Shown here piece after piece: positions 9,936-20,448 of a stretch of DNA of 64,000 nucleotides. The stretch is from assembly GCA_905221605.1 (NCBI GenBank), contig CAJNDS010002517.1, positions 204,501-268,500 of the forward strand, written 5' to 3'. Every line of letters begins with the position of its first letter. Positions within the stretch are counted from its first letter, which is position 1. This stretch comes from Symbiodinium natans. Its lineage: Eukaryota; Sar; Dinophyceae; Suessiales; Symbiodiniaceae. A program made the translations under genes and the position numbers. The notes beneath the pieces are model-generated. The model was given only the letters and a program-made list of their open reading frames with translations, searched no databases and was not told where the DNA came from.

Positions 9936-10196
9936 GTGTCGACTGGGCATGCTTTTGAGAGGTGGGCGCTGGCACTGTGACGGCAGCTGCTTTTCGATGC
10001 GCAGGACACAGATCAGTCAATCGAAAGAATGTGCTGCCTGAGCCTAGCAGCCTTGCGTGGCTTCAAAATGGCCCTGACAACAGAGCAGCATCCCAACTCT
10101 TCATCCAACAGTGTCGCAGACACACTATGCATTTGTCTAGCTGTACGTAAGTTTTGCGAAGCATTCTAGAGCTGGCTGCTGTCACACAATTCACGG

Positions 10197-10424
10197 GATG
10201 CTCATCAAGCATTGCTTCGAAGCATCGAACTTTCTGAAAGAGTCCCATAGGTCGAACCCATTGATGAGGTCGAGGGCCTCAGATAGGACAGCAACCCGAA
10301 AAGGTTACCCTTAAGGGACACAACAGGACATTTGTGTTTCTTAGATTGTTCTCGAAGCTACCAGTTGCTTCATCGGGCCAAAGTTGGCCTTGATGTCTGC
10401 CTTCGGCGCTGAGATGTACTTTAC
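10197..10424 (-). CDS. two G1 exons
   Basis: The exon at 10424-10362 (acceptor aacctcag|gta, donor ctg|gtagcttcg) encodes VKYISAPKADIKANFGP. The exon at 10277 to about 10197 (acceptor tatctgag|gcc) encodes ALDLINGFDLWDSFRKF and SKQCLMSIP before a stop. Neither is long enough for ordinary ORF detection, but both read as clean protein between plausible splice sites and match the strand and order of neighbouring exons. A further coding-like stretch follows to about 10063. Confidence 0.55.
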
Positions 10425-10501
10425 CTGAGGTTGCATAAGCTAAGAAGAGATTTCAAAGTCCCGAACACTGAAGATTCATGCTACCATCAACTACAATCTA
10501 C

Positions 10502-11256
10502 TTAATTGGGTCGTGTAGCCTGCGTTCCGTCTTCCTTCGAAAGGAGCCCGAAGCCCTTCCTGGACCAGTAGGCCATAATGGAGTGGGTGGCCCTCTCGCA
10601 CCTGTTGTATTCATGAATAAATGCTTTGATCTCCAGCTCCTCCTGCAGTAGCTCAGGGATGTTCAGGGCATGTAACTTTCGTTTCCCTTTCAACAAACAT
10701 GTCACACACTGCTGGGGTCCTGCGTTCTGGTTCCCGGTGGCTTCTGCTTGGGGTCGGCTTTCTTTGGCTTGTCGCACTCCTGCTTGGCTTTCGCGGCTTT
10801 CGCCTTGGGTTTTGCCTTGGCCTTGGGGGCTGTCGCCACATCTCGCGAGGATGAGGCAGCAGCAGGAGCTGTTACTGCCTCTTCCTCACTAACAGGTTGC
10901 TCAGCAAGCCAGTCGGAAATGCCTGGGCAGCCCTCTTCTTCTTCTTCAGGATGTGTGGAGGAACGGGCCGACGGCTTCTTCCTCACCCCACCACCTTGGG
11001 CCCTGCGTTTGCGTTTCTTTTTCTTCTCCCTGGCCTGCCCGTTTTCCTCCTGATCTTCAAGGGCCTGCTCCTCTGCTCCCTCGTTGTCCGCGGCTCCTCC
11101 CTCCTCCGGTGCTCCTGCCTGGTCCTCTGCTCCTTCCTCATCTTTGGGCCTTTCTTCCTCATTGCTTTTCTTTTTCTTTCCTTTGCTCTTGCTCTTGCCC
11201 TTTGCTTTTGCCTTTCTGGTCTGGTTCAGGGCCAGCTGATCCACCCGCAAAACCAC
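10502..11256 (-). CDS. low-complexity Lys/Glu-rich G1 exon(s)
   Basis: From 11256 the frame encodes a KAKAKGKSKSKGKKKK basic stretch followed by long Glu/Asp-rich and Ala/Lys-rich segments, typical of a disordered nuclear linker. Around 10702-10730 the frame switches to one reading QQCVTCLLKGKRKLHALN and LQEELEIKAFIHEYNRC, ending at 10502. A small intron or an indel lies at the switch. The CxxC...H arrangement could be a partial zinc-binding motif. No function is assigned. Confidence 0.55.
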
Positions 11257-11429
11257 CTAAGTCAGACAAGGTCACTTCTCCCTGTAGAACCCACCCCAGC
11301 CCCAAGCATTCCAAGTCGCAGGAGCTGGGCTGCCAAGATCTGTGAATGGCAGTTGCGTGTCCGCTGTGTCGGCCGGTGATCCTGGCAGCAACCCTTATTC
11401 TAATCCGAGTCCAGGTACGTATGACACAC

Positions 11430-11578
11430 ACTTATACTATTATTATTACTACTATTATTATAATCATTAAGAATAATTATTATTAGTATCATCACCACTA
11501 CTATTATTGTTATTGTAGATTTTGAAAAGCAAGGAATATGAATATGAAATATGCATATGAAATATGAATATGAATTTG

Positions 11579-11629
<51 letters not shown>

Positions 11630-11768
11630 GTACATATATGCATATATGTATAAATATAAATATATATATATATAGAATATATATATAACAAAACTAATGT
11701 ATATACACAACATATATATATATATACATACATATATATATATATATATTACATACATACAGACATAC
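11430..11768. repeat. AT-rich microsatellites (ATT)n and (TA)n
   Basis: An ATT/ATTATT tract at 11437-11510, ATATGAA repeats at 11536-11575 and several (TA)n blocks to 11768. It is non-coding and forms one end of the large microsatellite intron of G1. Confidence 0.9.
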
Positions 11769-12235
<467 letters not shown>

Positions 12236-12241
12236 TATATA

Positions 12242-12335
12242 GGTTAGGGTTTAGGGTTTAGGGCATATAGGGTTTATAAGGGTGGTTTAGGGTTTAGGGT
12301 TTAGGGTTTAGGGTTTAGGGTTTAGGGTTTATATA
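12242..12335 (+). repeat. TTTAGGG array adjoining the (GT)n tract
   Basis: A short telomere-like array abutting the microsatellite and followed at about 12400 by the coding stretch of the G1 exon upstream. In the gene's sense it is CCCTAAA near the intron's 5' part. Confidence 0.85.
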
Positions 12336-12527
12336 TAATACTTCGGGCTGAACATATTTGAAAACAACCGTAGCCGGCACACGCCTTGCCAAATGTGCTT
12401 AATTCAGAGCCTGTGCGGGCAGCGGGCACATTGGGCGTCTCGGCCGCTTCACGGGCCTTCTTTTCATCAATCCTAGGGGAGTGATAGGATAGAGTGGCCT
12501 GCTAAACCCTCGAAAAGCTGCACATGG

Positions 12528-12919
12528 TCTTGCAAAAAACTGAGCAGCGATCAACGCCTTCACACGGGCAATCGCTGAAGCAAGTTGGAGACGTCGCCCC
12601 GCATCGGGACTGGCAGCTTCCGACAGGATCATGCAATCATCCCCCGAATCCTCTTCATCGGGAGCCTTCCGTGTCTTTTCGCTGAATGCGTGTGTCTTGG
12701 CCGGCCGGGCATGTGACTTGGCAGCCGTGCGCTTCTCTTGCTCCTCATTGTTTTCAGCCTCCTCATCTTGCTGCTCCTCGCCCTCCTCCTCACAACCCAT
12801 ACCCTTGCCTGCAGGATCATCGTCATCATCTTGGTTGGGGTTCTTGCTTCTTTGGCTCTCTGGATACAATGCCTGAACCAAAGCTTCAACAAAATCTGCC
12901 ATGTCCACTTTGTGCACCC
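12528..12919 (-). CDS. second coding block of G1
   Basis: Reads KVDMADFVEALVQALYPES, then an Asp/Glu-rich run (DDDDDPAGKGMGCEEEGEEQ), a Lys-rich segment, and LASAIARVKALIAA before a possible donor gctca|gttttttg near 12528. It follows the N-terminal block directly on the genome, but in a frame shifted by one base at about 12917, with no intron between. The frame stays open to 12399. Confidence 0.6.
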
Positions 12920-13513
12920 CTACCAAAACCACTGCGCCTTCTGCCCGAAGTTGGCCACAATGCGACGGAAATCTTCATCCTCGGATTTATTGTTCGTGTT
13001 GATCGAAGCACTAGCTTGCTTGCGAAAAATCCCTAGTGGTCTTAAGTGGCCACAGACAGGGTTAAGTTGGTACTGAGACTCTCGGGCCACCCTGTCGCTC
13101 AGGAACTGCTTCTTGGCCAGCGACAAAAGGGGCTTCAAGTACTTGGCATCTACAACGCACTGGGCTTGCACATTCTCCGGGAGCTCAAAGCCTACTGGCA
13201 AATCTGGGATCCTTCCTCTTACACGGCGCTTCTGCTTCGCTTTGAAGTACTTTGTCCATGCAACTCCTAGCTGCTCACTGATAGCCTCAAGCTTCGGGAT
13301 CTTCAAAGAGAATGCCCTCTTCATTTCGGTTATAATCGGGCACAAAAGCACCTCGTTCTTAATCACAGTCTCCTGGCTGGGGGTGGGCACCTTGTCCCCC
13401 TCAGCTGGAAGCACTAGCCCCACCGAAGCCGCTTCCTCCATCAACCGGTCCTTCACTTCAGCATCGGAGAACAAGGTCTCCCCGAGGCCAGACAAGTCGG
13501 CCACACCGGCCAT
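12920..13513 (-). CDS. N-terminal exon of G1
   Basis: I choose the ATG at 13513 (context accATGGcc), which gives MAGVADLSGLGETLFSDAEV. The frame stays open for about 200 residues through IITEMKRAFSLKIPKLEAI, YFKAKQKRRVRG and SEDEDFRRIVANFGQ, then meets TAG just after AQWFW. The reading resumes one base out of phase as KVDMADFVEAL. No recognised domain; I associate this family, from memory, with dinoflagellate genomes. The gene is divergent from the + strand mosaic that starts near 13.9 kb. Confidence 0.65.
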   Translation of the reverse strand: MAGVADLSGLGETLFSDAEVKDRLMEEAASVGLVLPAEGDKVPTPSQETVIKNEVLLCPIITEMKRAFSLKIPKLEAISEQLGVAWTKYFKAKQKRRVRGRIPDLPVGFELPENVQAQCVVDAKYLKPLLSLAKKQFLSDRVARESQYQLNPVCGHLRPLGIFRKQASASINTNNKSEDEDFRRIVANFGQKAQWFW

Positions 13514-13960
13514 GGTGACCGAGAGCAAAAGTCTGATCCAGAAAGTTGCAGTACGCACCGCATAAGCTGACATGTGGATGCTCAGGCTGCTCTTCCTGTT
13601 GGAAACTGAAACTATTGCATCATGAGCAAGGGGCAAGCATGGGCAAGGGTGGGCGCACCTCCCCATGGCTGGGCTCGCACCAATGTGCGAGCGTGCGCAG
13701 ACCCGTTGTTACACTTGACGTTGTGTATCAGTTTGCAGGCCTTCCTTTGCAAGACCATGCTGCGCGCTTTGCGATTCCGTATGATCCCCGCTACAAAAGC
13801 CCTATCTTGCTACATGCCCTTATCAGCCTAAACCACCTATCTCTATGAGCCCATATAAACCGCCTAAACCCCCAGTCGAGTCGACCTAAAGAGCCTGCAT
13901 CCTGCAGCTGAAGACGTGGCGAGGCGCCTTTAAAAAAGGAGGGGTTTGATGGGAGTGAGG
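13514..13960. promoter_or_regulatory. divergent intergenic region between G1 and the + strand mosaic
   Basis: About 450 bp lie between the G1 start codon and the first TTTAGGG array of the + strand mosaic. The only + strand coding-like piece is at about 13900-13960 (ending ...ggagtgag|gtttaggg, a possible first donor). No TATA-like element, RNA gene or repeat was identified, so a promoter role is positional inference only. Confidence 0.3.
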
Positions 13961-14085
13961 TTTAGGGTTTAGGGTTTAGGGTTTAGGGTTTAGGGTTTAA
14001 ACCCTATAGGGTTTAGGGTTTAGGGTTTAGGGTTTAGGGTTTAGGGTTTAGGGTTTAGGGTTTAGGGTTTAGGGTTTAGGGTTTA
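13961..14085 (+). repeat. TTTAGGG array with internal inverted piece
   Basis: About 120 bp of TTTAGGG units interrupted once by aaaccctatagggttt at about 13999. It follows a donor-like gag|gtttaggg. The unique sequence from 14086 to 14560 holds no exon I can defend, except that it ends in short CCCTAAA units at 14563-14600. Confidence 0.88.
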
Positions 14086-14604
14086 TAAGATGGGAGTGAT
14101 ATAGGGTTTCCTTTCGGGCGGTACTGAAGGAATGCTGTGGGTGCTGGGTTTTCTTTACTGGTTGTTGAGGCTATCACAGTAGGCACAGAATAGCATCAAT
14201 GTGGGTTCTTACACACAGTCTAAGCCCTGAACTCCGAAAATCCAGCCGCTTTGATTGTATTCCCCGATCCCAATAGAACACCAACAACTCGCTTTTGCAC
14301 GCAAAAAACCAGAAAAAACCATAAGGACAGAAATTTCTGTCCGCTAGGATTGACAGGTAGGGTTTAGGGTTTAGGTTTCGGTTTTTTTTTCACAACTCCG
14401 CCCTCTTCCGGGTTGAGGGCTTAGGGCTTGTGGGGCGTAGGGCTTAGGGCTTCCGATTCAGGGTTCGGGGTTTAGGGTTTCGGGTTTAGGGTTTCGGGTT
14501 TCGAGCTCGGCTTGGGGTCTGGGGCTTGGGCTGATTAGGGTGTAGGGATCAGGGTTTAGACCTAAACCCTAAACCCTAAACCCTAAACCCTAAACCCTAA
14601 GCAG

Positions 14605-14701
14605 ATCCGGAGCTCTCAGCGCCAGTTTGGAGGACAAGCGCGCCGCCTCCTGGCGCGTCAGCTGGGTGAAGACGGAGGTTCCTGTGGACAAGAAGGAGAC
14701 C
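14605..14701 (+). CDS. G3 exon
   Basis: Acceptor ctaagcag|a and donor gagacc|gtttgggg. The frame reads SGALSASLEDKRAAS and VSWVKTEVPVDK, with one leading base and phase 0 at the end. The intron before it ends in CCCTAAA repeats and the intron after it begins with TTTAGGG repeats. Protein unrecognised. Confidence 0.7.
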
Positions 14702-14949
14702 GTTTGGGGTTCGGTTTAGGTTTTAGGGTTTAGGGTTTAGGGTTTAGGGTTTAGGGTTTAGGGTTTAGGGTTTAGGGTTTAGGGTTTAGGGTTTAGGGTT
14801 TAGGGTTTAGGGTTTAGGGGGTTAGGGTTTAGGATGTGGGGCTTCGGTTTCAACGTGGCTTGGGGGGGGGCCCCTAAGCCCTAAACCCTAGACGCTCACC
14901 CCTAAACCCTAAACCTTAAACCCTAAACCCTTAACCCTAAACCCCACAG
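14702..14949 (+). repeat. model telomere-repeat intron: TTTAGGG at 5' end, CCCTAAA at 3' end
   Basis: The intron begins gtttggggttcggtttagg, runs through about 16 TTTAGGG units to 14830, then a G8/C4 junction (14863-14873), then about eight CCCTAAA-like units, and ends accccacag. The two halves are reverse complements and can pair. It joins two phase-0 exon ends. Confidence 0.75.
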
Positions 14950-15033
14950 GAGCAGCCCGCCCAGAGAATGTCTTTCGCTGCCCTGCATTGGGCCATGATC
15001 GATTTCGGCAAGCCGCTCCGCTGGTTTACACTG
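14950..15033 (+). CDS. G3 exon (28 codons)
   Basis: Acceptor accccacag|gag and donor acactg|gtttgggtttag. It is exactly 84 nt, phase 0 to phase 0, matching the upstream exon 14605-14701. It encodes EQPAQRMSFAALHWAMIDF and KPLRWFTL. Confidence 0.75.
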
Positions 15034-15382
15034 GTTTGGGTTTAGGGTTTAGGGTTTCGGGTTTAGGGTTTTGGGTTTGAGATTCAGGATTTAGGGTTAG
15101 GGTTTAGGTTTTGGGTTTAGGGTTTAGGGGTGGTAATGGCTGTGTTTTTTATTTAAGCAATCTTCCCAAACGGACGCTGGTATCCACAGCCCTAAGTGAC
15201 CAAGGGCGGGGGAGGGAAGTTTTTGCAGGGGATCCTGCAAAAACCTCCTCCTACGATATTCCTGGGGTCTCCGTTCCCATATAGTCACCCTAAACCCTAA
15301 ACCCTAAGCCCAAACCCTAAGCCCGAAGCCCTAAACCCTAAGCCCGAAGCCCTAAGCCCTAAACCCTAACCCGAATGTCCAG

Positions 15383-15481
15383 GCTGCTCAGCAACATCGA
15401 CCTGTTCTCTGCGAGCTGCACTGCAGATTTCGGCTGCACCGGCGAGGAGGTCCTGGAAATCCAGCAGCCTGGCGATTTAGG
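15383..15481 (+). CDS. G3 exon
   Basis: Acceptor tgtccag|g after CCCTAAA/CCCGAA repeats. It reads LLSNIDLFSASCTADF and GCTGEEVLEIQQPGD, then runs into gtttaggg. The required incoming phase (2) does not match the end of the exon at 15033, so an intervening exon or another splice site is missing from my model; a coding-like stretch at 15164-15290 is a candidate. Confidence 0.55.
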
Positions 15482-15639
15482 GTTTAGGGTTTAGGGTTTA
15501 GGGCTCCAGGGTTTTAATTCGGGTTTAGGATTTCGGGTTGAGGGCCGCAGGCTTGGCAGCTGATTCAGTGGGGTGTGAGGTTTTAGGGGCTTGTAGTGGT
15601 CTCGGGCGTTGACTTGAAGACTTACGGGCACTTAAAGGT

Positions 15640-16370
15640 AAGGTAATGTGTTTCTTTGCTGCTCTCCATGTCAAATGTGTCATCCACATGAACACTGGGA
15701 CGAACCATGTAAATTCTTTCAAAGGAACCAAGGTATATCTAGAGTATGAGGTTCTGCATTCAAAACAGACTTGAGACCCTAACACATGAATGGTAGTACC
15801 AAGAGATAGAAGTGAGCCTGCGAACGGGACCCCAATATCAGGTTCTCCAGCTATAACCGTGTAACACCTTGGAACCATGAGCCAGGAAACTAGACGGCCG
15901 GGAGAACACACTATAAACCAAAATGTTGATACTATTATGAGTGAGCGCATGAGTACGTAGAATTAATATTGTACGGGCGTTTATTGCGTGCGTCTCACAC
16001 CCTTGGTAGATTATACACGAATGAATACAGTGAATGAGTGCATGAATTAAGTGAATGAAAGAGCGAAACAAAATCAATACTAACAAGACCATTCAATTTC
16101 TGATATACATGACAAGGAATTTGTCACGCGTGCATTTGTATTTGAAATTTGGGCTTTTGCACTCACTTATTATTATCTTACCCCGCGACCACAGAATTCT
16201 TTAATCTGGCGGGAATGTTATAAAAGGCGTGGATGTAATCGTACACTTCGTTCCCTTATCATTGAAAGTGTTCACTTCATTCTCTAGTCAATAATACTAT
16301 GAAGAGAACATTAATCATATTAAATGAATAATGCGCGCTTTTCATGTGAATATTTTGAACGTAACTTTGG
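15640..16370. other. AT-richer unique insert without telomere-like repeats
   Basis: This roughly 730-bp block is clearly AT-richer than its surroundings and free of TTTAGGG. A minus-strand frame of 141 codons (15525-15950) has no coding-like composition. I see no gene; it is probably an inserted sequence within an intron. Confidence 0.45.
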
Positions 16371-16409
16371 GTTTAGGGTTTCGGGTTTAAGGCTTGTAGG
16401 GTTGCGGAG

Positions 16410-16451
16410 GACGAAAGCACGGAAGAGATGGACGAATTGACCTCTTGTCCC
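16410..16451 (+). CDS. G3 exon, left part before a hairpin insertion
   Basis: After acceptor ttgcggag|gac the frame reads DESTEEMDELTSC and is then interrupted by the inverted-repeat element beginning cagaggcccc. The coding sense resumes after the element as FRFCQSFSSAKLAHHR. Confidence 0.5.
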
Positions 16452-16742
16452 CAGAGGCCCCAATACCCCTTAATTAAGGAATATTCCTTAAACCAGATAA
16501 GGAGCCAGCCGTCTCATACTTTAAGGAATACTCCTTCATCTTACTGTTGGTTAGTAGGGAATGAGGGAATGAGGTACCCCATATCACCTATACATACACC
16601 CTTTTAAGGGATTATATAGGGTACCTCACTCCCTCATTCCCTACTAAGCAACAGTAAGATTAAGGAGTTTTTCTGAAAGCATAAGAGGGTTCCTTATCTG
16701 GTTTAAGGAGTATTCCTCAATTGAGGGGTATTGGAGCCTCTG
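16452..16742. mobile_element. hairpin element interrupting an exon (introner-like, family 1)
   Basis: The termini are cagaggccccaatacccct (16452) and aggggtattggagcctctg (to 16742), an inverted repeat with one mismatch. Inside, ttaaggaatattccttaaaccagataagga pairs with tccttatctggtttaaggagtattcct, and a second nested pair is agtagggaatgagg / cctcattccctact. Coding frames lie on both sides. A shorter relative with the same terminal motif is at about 33097-33205. Confidence 0.75.
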
Positions 16743-16791
16743 GGTTTAGATTCTGCCAATCGTTCTCCTCAGCGAAGCTTGCCCACCATAG
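16743..16791 (+). CDS. G3 exon, right part after the hairpin
   Basis: Reads FRFCQSFSSAKLAHH and ends with phase 2 at donor catag|gtgatcgc. The next exon at 16861 begins with the single base that completes Arg, so this junction is phase-consistent. Confidence 0.6.
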
Positions 16792-16860
16792 GTGATCGCA
16801 GGCGAAGAACCCTAAACCCTAAACCCTAAACCCTAAACCCTAAACCCTAAACCGAGACAG

Positions 16861-16960
16861 GTCCAGTTATGTGAATGCCTGCGCTGCAGACGACACTGGC
16901 AGGGGCTTCTCCAGAGTTGTACCCCCTCTCCCTCAGCCAGAATCTTTTCACCTTACGCAG
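16861..16960 (+). CDS. G3 exon interrupted downstream by a hairpin intron
   Basis: Acceptor accgagacag|g. It encodes SSYVNACAADDTGRGFSRV and PLPQPESFHLTQ. The last 13 bases (tcaccttacgcag) are repeated after a 120-bp insertion, and the frame then continues in 17081-17143. Confidence 0.75.
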
Positions 16961-17080
16961 CCCAGTAGTACCCTTATTCCCCTTTTTTAGGGGGGTTTAG
17001 GTTCCCTTATAACCCCTTTAAGCAAAAAAGGGCAGCCTTTTTAAGCCTTGGTTACTGGGCAGCCTAGTCACCTTACGCAG
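16948..17080. mobile_element. introner-like insertion with 13-bp target-site duplication
   Basis: Direct repeats tcaccttacgcag occupy 16948-16960 and 17068-17080. The inserted unit starts cccagtagta, has a matching ttactggg near its right end (17052-17059), and contains an internal hairpin-like segment (gcaaaaaagggcagcctttttaagc). Removing one repeat plus the insert exactly restores the open frame HLTQ|LKALILY. None of the possible boundaries within the duplicated bases begins with GT, so splicing would have to be non-canonical. Confidence 0.75.
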
Positions 17081-17143
17081 CTGAAGGCCCTTATCCTCTA
17101 CATCAACTTCAGAGGCAACTCGGAATCTCGGCTTACACTATCA
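17081..17143 (+). CDS. G3 exon (21 codons)
   Basis: Continues the interrupted exon as LKALILYINFRGNSESRLT and ends in phase 0 at donor ctatca|gtgatgagggtttaggg, immediately followed by a TTTAGGG array. Confidence 0.7.
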
Positions 17144-17280
17144 GTGATGAGGGTTTAGGGTTTAGGGTTTAGGGTTTAGGGATTAGGGTTTAGGGTTTAG
17201 GGTTTAGGGTTTAGGGTGTATTTTGAAGATCCGAGCAGCCGCTTGTCCCCGCCCCCCCCCCCCCCCCCCCCCCTTTTGCA

Positions 17281-17408
17281 AACCTACAGTACATGTTGGG
17301 ATGTTCCCCCTCTACTAGCCGTCCTTAGTAGGGATTATCATAGGGGGTTCTAGAATCCCTATTTAGGACTGTTAGTATAAGGGGGAACATCCCAACCTAC
17401 AGTACATG
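17281..17408. mobile_element. hairpin element, family 2 (TTGGGATGTTCCCC), with 15-bp direct repeats
   Basis: The 15-bp direct repeat aacctacagtacatg lies at 17281-17295 and 17394-17408. The insert has a perfect 15-bp terminal inverted repeat, TTGGGATGTTCCCCC / GGGGGAACATCCCAA, and an inner pair around ccctatttagg/cttagtaggga. A C-homopolymer of more than 20 bases lies just upstream (about 17250-17273). Confidence 0.85.
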
Positions 17409-17409
17409 G

Positions 17410-18270
17410 TTCAGGGGTCTTAGGCTTGAGGTTAAGGTTTAGGGATTGGGTCTAGGGTTTAGGGTTTCGGGTGATGCTCGAACTCCCTGAACCCTAACGC
17501 CTAAAGTCTAACCAAACCTCGACGAGGGACGGCTGTCTTTGTTTCATGCCACCTTCGACACCCATACATAGAACAACCCTTCAGTTATACAGCATCATTC
17601 TGATTGTTTCGACACGCGCCAATGCGGCACCTTCACAACACCTTCATCACGTTATACATTGCTTTTGCATGCACCACACACCTCTACAATACCTGTATTG
17701 CACTTCAGCACCATTGTGACACCCAGCCTACAGCTCGTGCACGCCGTGCCGCGCTTGCCACTGCATTGATACACTTGCTGCTAGAGTATCATGTAGCTTT
17801 CATAATTATTGCCTTTTCAACACCCCGGTAACCCTATCGGATCGGCTGACTCCGGCACTTCAGGCAGGACGTCCACGCATTGGCTTTGCATCTCACGCAG
17901 TCGGGGCTGTGAGGACATAAGGCTTAAGGATGGCTCCAAGTGCCACGGTATTGGGCTCGAGATCGAGGAAGTGGGTCGCCGATGCCCTGCATGATGGGAC
18001 CTTCCTGCTTCTTCCCAGGCTTGCCTGCGTGACCACCCCCAAATCGCCTAGATACTAAACCCTAAAACCCAAGCCCTAAACCCTCACTCCGGAACCCCAA
18101 ACCCTAAACCCTAAGAACTCTGGAACCCTAAACCCTAATTAAAACCGAAGAACTCTCTAACCCGATGCCCTAAGCCCCAAACCCTAAACTCTAAGAACTC
18201 TGGAACGCTGAACCGTAAACCCTAAACCTTAAACCCTAAACCCTAAGCCCTAAACCCTAAACCCTAAACC
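17410..18270. other. region with weak coding hints only
   Basis: 17533-17830 has no telomere-like repeat and no defended exon. At 17860-17990 a frame reads LKDGSKCHGIGLEIEEVG and may be an exon. 18040-18270 is diverged CCCTAAA repeat. The short segment at 18271-18340 reads KLEQVRACPDAPQDRRCGK before a donor-like gtgtaagg. Confidence 0.4.
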
Positions 18271-18852
18271 CGCCAAAGGAAGCTCGAGCAAGTTCGGGCC
18301 TGCCCGGACGCACCTCAGGACCGGAGATGTGGCAAGGATCAGGGGGGTGTAAGGGGCTAGGGCTTCGGATGTAGGGTTTAGGGTTGAGGGTTGAGGGTTT
18401 AGGGTTTAGGGTTTAGGGTCAGGGTTTAGGGTTTAGGGTGTATAGAAGGGAAGCTCGCTGGTGCTAAAAGCACCCGGGCCGCTCGCTTGCGTTAGCATGT
18501 AGTCGCACCCCAACCACCCAAACTATTCTCATTTAGGGTTTAGGGTTCACCCCCCAAACCCCCCTCAAGGGGGCTTTCTTGCTTTGTACAGAGAAAGAGC
18601 AGGGTGGGGCCTCCTGAGCTTTGTGGAGCCTGTCAGTGGCTCGTAGGCTTCTTGTAGCTTTCACGGAGGAAAATGGAGGGGTGCGCAAAACCGTGGATTG
18701 CAATACTAAAAAACCCACATGTTCATTACGGGTCTGGGCAAATCCTGGATCTCGGGGCTTCATGCAGCCTTAGGGCAGCAAAACGGTAGGGGGAAGCAGG
18801 GGCCTCGGCCGGCCCCTCCTTCTTCAGGAAAGGCAGGTTTCCAGGAGGCAGC

Positions 18853-19151
18853 GTGGTGCACCCAGCACAGGAGCTCCGTCCCAGCAGTGGAGAGGCCCAG
18901 GCAGGTCCCAGGCAGTCTCAGAAGTTTTTGAGGGGGATGTCCCTCTGGAATCTGCCAGCCCGCGCCCCAGACTGCCCCGAAAAATACCCCCGACCCACCA
19001 AACAAGACCATCAGGGCTTACGCCCTTGGTCTGAGCGCGTCTACCGGGAGGCTTTACCCTCCCTCACCGTTCTGTGGAGACGCTCGGTCGGGGACCTCGG
19101 TCGAAGCCTCGAGCGCCCATGCATATGGACAGCGGCGCTCTCCGGCAGCTT
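18853..19151 (+). CDS. possible G3 exon(s)
   Basis: An open stretch, with SERVYREALPSLTVLWRRS and DLGRSLERPCIWTAALSG near its end, runs into a TTTAGGG array at 19151. The upstream half is less convincing, and shorter exons inside it are possible (acceptors at ttcag and cag sites). Function unknown. Confidence 0.4.
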
Positions 19152-19500
19152 AGGGTTTAGGGTTTAGGGTTTAGGGTTTAGGGTTTAGGGTTTAGGGTTT
19201 AGGGTTTAGGGTTTAGGGTTTAGGGTTTAGGGTTTAGGGTTTAGGGGCAGTTTGGGGGGGTTATGGTTTACGGGCTTACGCAGCGGGCTTCCTTGTGGTT
19301 AGCACTGATCGTGCCCCGAAACCTGAAATTGAAACGGCCCTAGACCCTCAACCCTGGATCCTAAACCCTGAACCCTGAACCCTGAACCTTAAACCCTAAA
19401 CCCTAAACCCTAAACCCTAAACCCTAAACCCTAAACCCTAAACCCTAAACCCTAAACCCTAAACCCTAAACCCTAAACCCTAAACCCTAGCCCTAAACCC
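19146..19500. repeat. telomere-repeat intron with both strands of the repeat
   Basis: TTTAGGG units at 19150-19248 are followed by about 90 bp of unique sequence, then CCCTAAA units at 19385-19500. Diverged CCCTAAA, CCCTCAA and similar units continue to 19798, directly before the exon at 19802. Confidence 0.85.
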
Positions 19501-19801
19501 TTAACCCTAGACGAAACTCCAATCTCCGCACCCTAAACCTAAGCCCCAAGGTCTTCAGCCTAAGCCCTGAACCCTAAACTCTAGATCTCCCAGCCTTGCA
19601 CCCTACACCATAGACCCTAAGCTCTCAAGCCTAGACCTGCAACCCTAAACCCTAAGATCAAACCCAGCCTTACACCCTAAACCCTATGCCCTGAACTCTA
19701 AACCCCAAACCCTCAACCCTCAACCCTCAACCCTAAACCCTAGAACTCTAAACCCAAACCCTAAACTCCTAAACCCTCAACCCTAAATCCGAAACCTTAA
19801 G

Positions 19802-19864
19802 TTTGCCCCAATCTTCGCCAGGATGTGCTCCTACGAGCAACTCCTGCCAGACGTGTCTTGGACG
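19802..19864 (+). CDS. G3 exon (21 codons)
   Basis: Acceptor accttaag|ttt and donor tggacg|gtgacaa, 63 nt, phase 0 at both ends. Encodes FAPIFARMCSYEQLLPDVSW. Confidence 0.65.
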
Positions 19865-20377
19865 GTGACAAAGACCGAGTACCATACTTCAAGACTATTG
19901 TTTTGACCCGCTCCTTAAAGGCAACACTATGAAACAGAAGTTTATACTTTTGTCCACCCTGGTTGCTTCAAAGTCCAGAAGAAACGCGGCTTACCCGTTC
20001 CCCTAAATGTGGGTTTAGGGCTTTAGGGTTTCTAAACCTGGGTTTAGGGGTTTCGGGTTTAGGGCTCGTTCGAGTTTAGGGCTTTCGGGTTGAAGGTCTA
20101 GGCTTGTGAAGATCCTGAGATGGGTTTCTCAGTTTTGGGTGGTGGTGCCATAGATCATAAATCTAGGCAGCCCCTTGGAATAATGAGAAAAACACATATA
20201 TACCAATTTAGATGCATGTCAATAAAGCCAATAAAGATATAGATGTAGACGGTGTATGTATATACATATATACATGACATATACATACACACATGTCATA
20301 GGCTTATACACATATACGTGTATACATATTATATATATATATATGCATGTATGAATGTTTCCCCTTCTTGGGTTTCA

Positions 20378-20448
20378 GAATTTCAGAGGATCTTATTGAG
20401 GAACTTTTCTCAAAGGTGTCAAAAGGCCAGTCGACAATAACTCGTTAA
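20378..20448 (+). CDS. candidate G3 exon
   Basis: After gggtttcag/aatttcag the frame reads SEDLIEELFSKVSKGQS and reaches a stop at about 20446; a donor at aaag|gtgtcaaa is possible. It follows an AT microsatellite (about 20170-20360). Confidence 0.5.

Noticed and set aside
15525-15950. Minus-strand ORF of 141 codons
   Set aside because: It sits in an AT-rich block with no splice context and no coding-like composition, so it is not called a gene.
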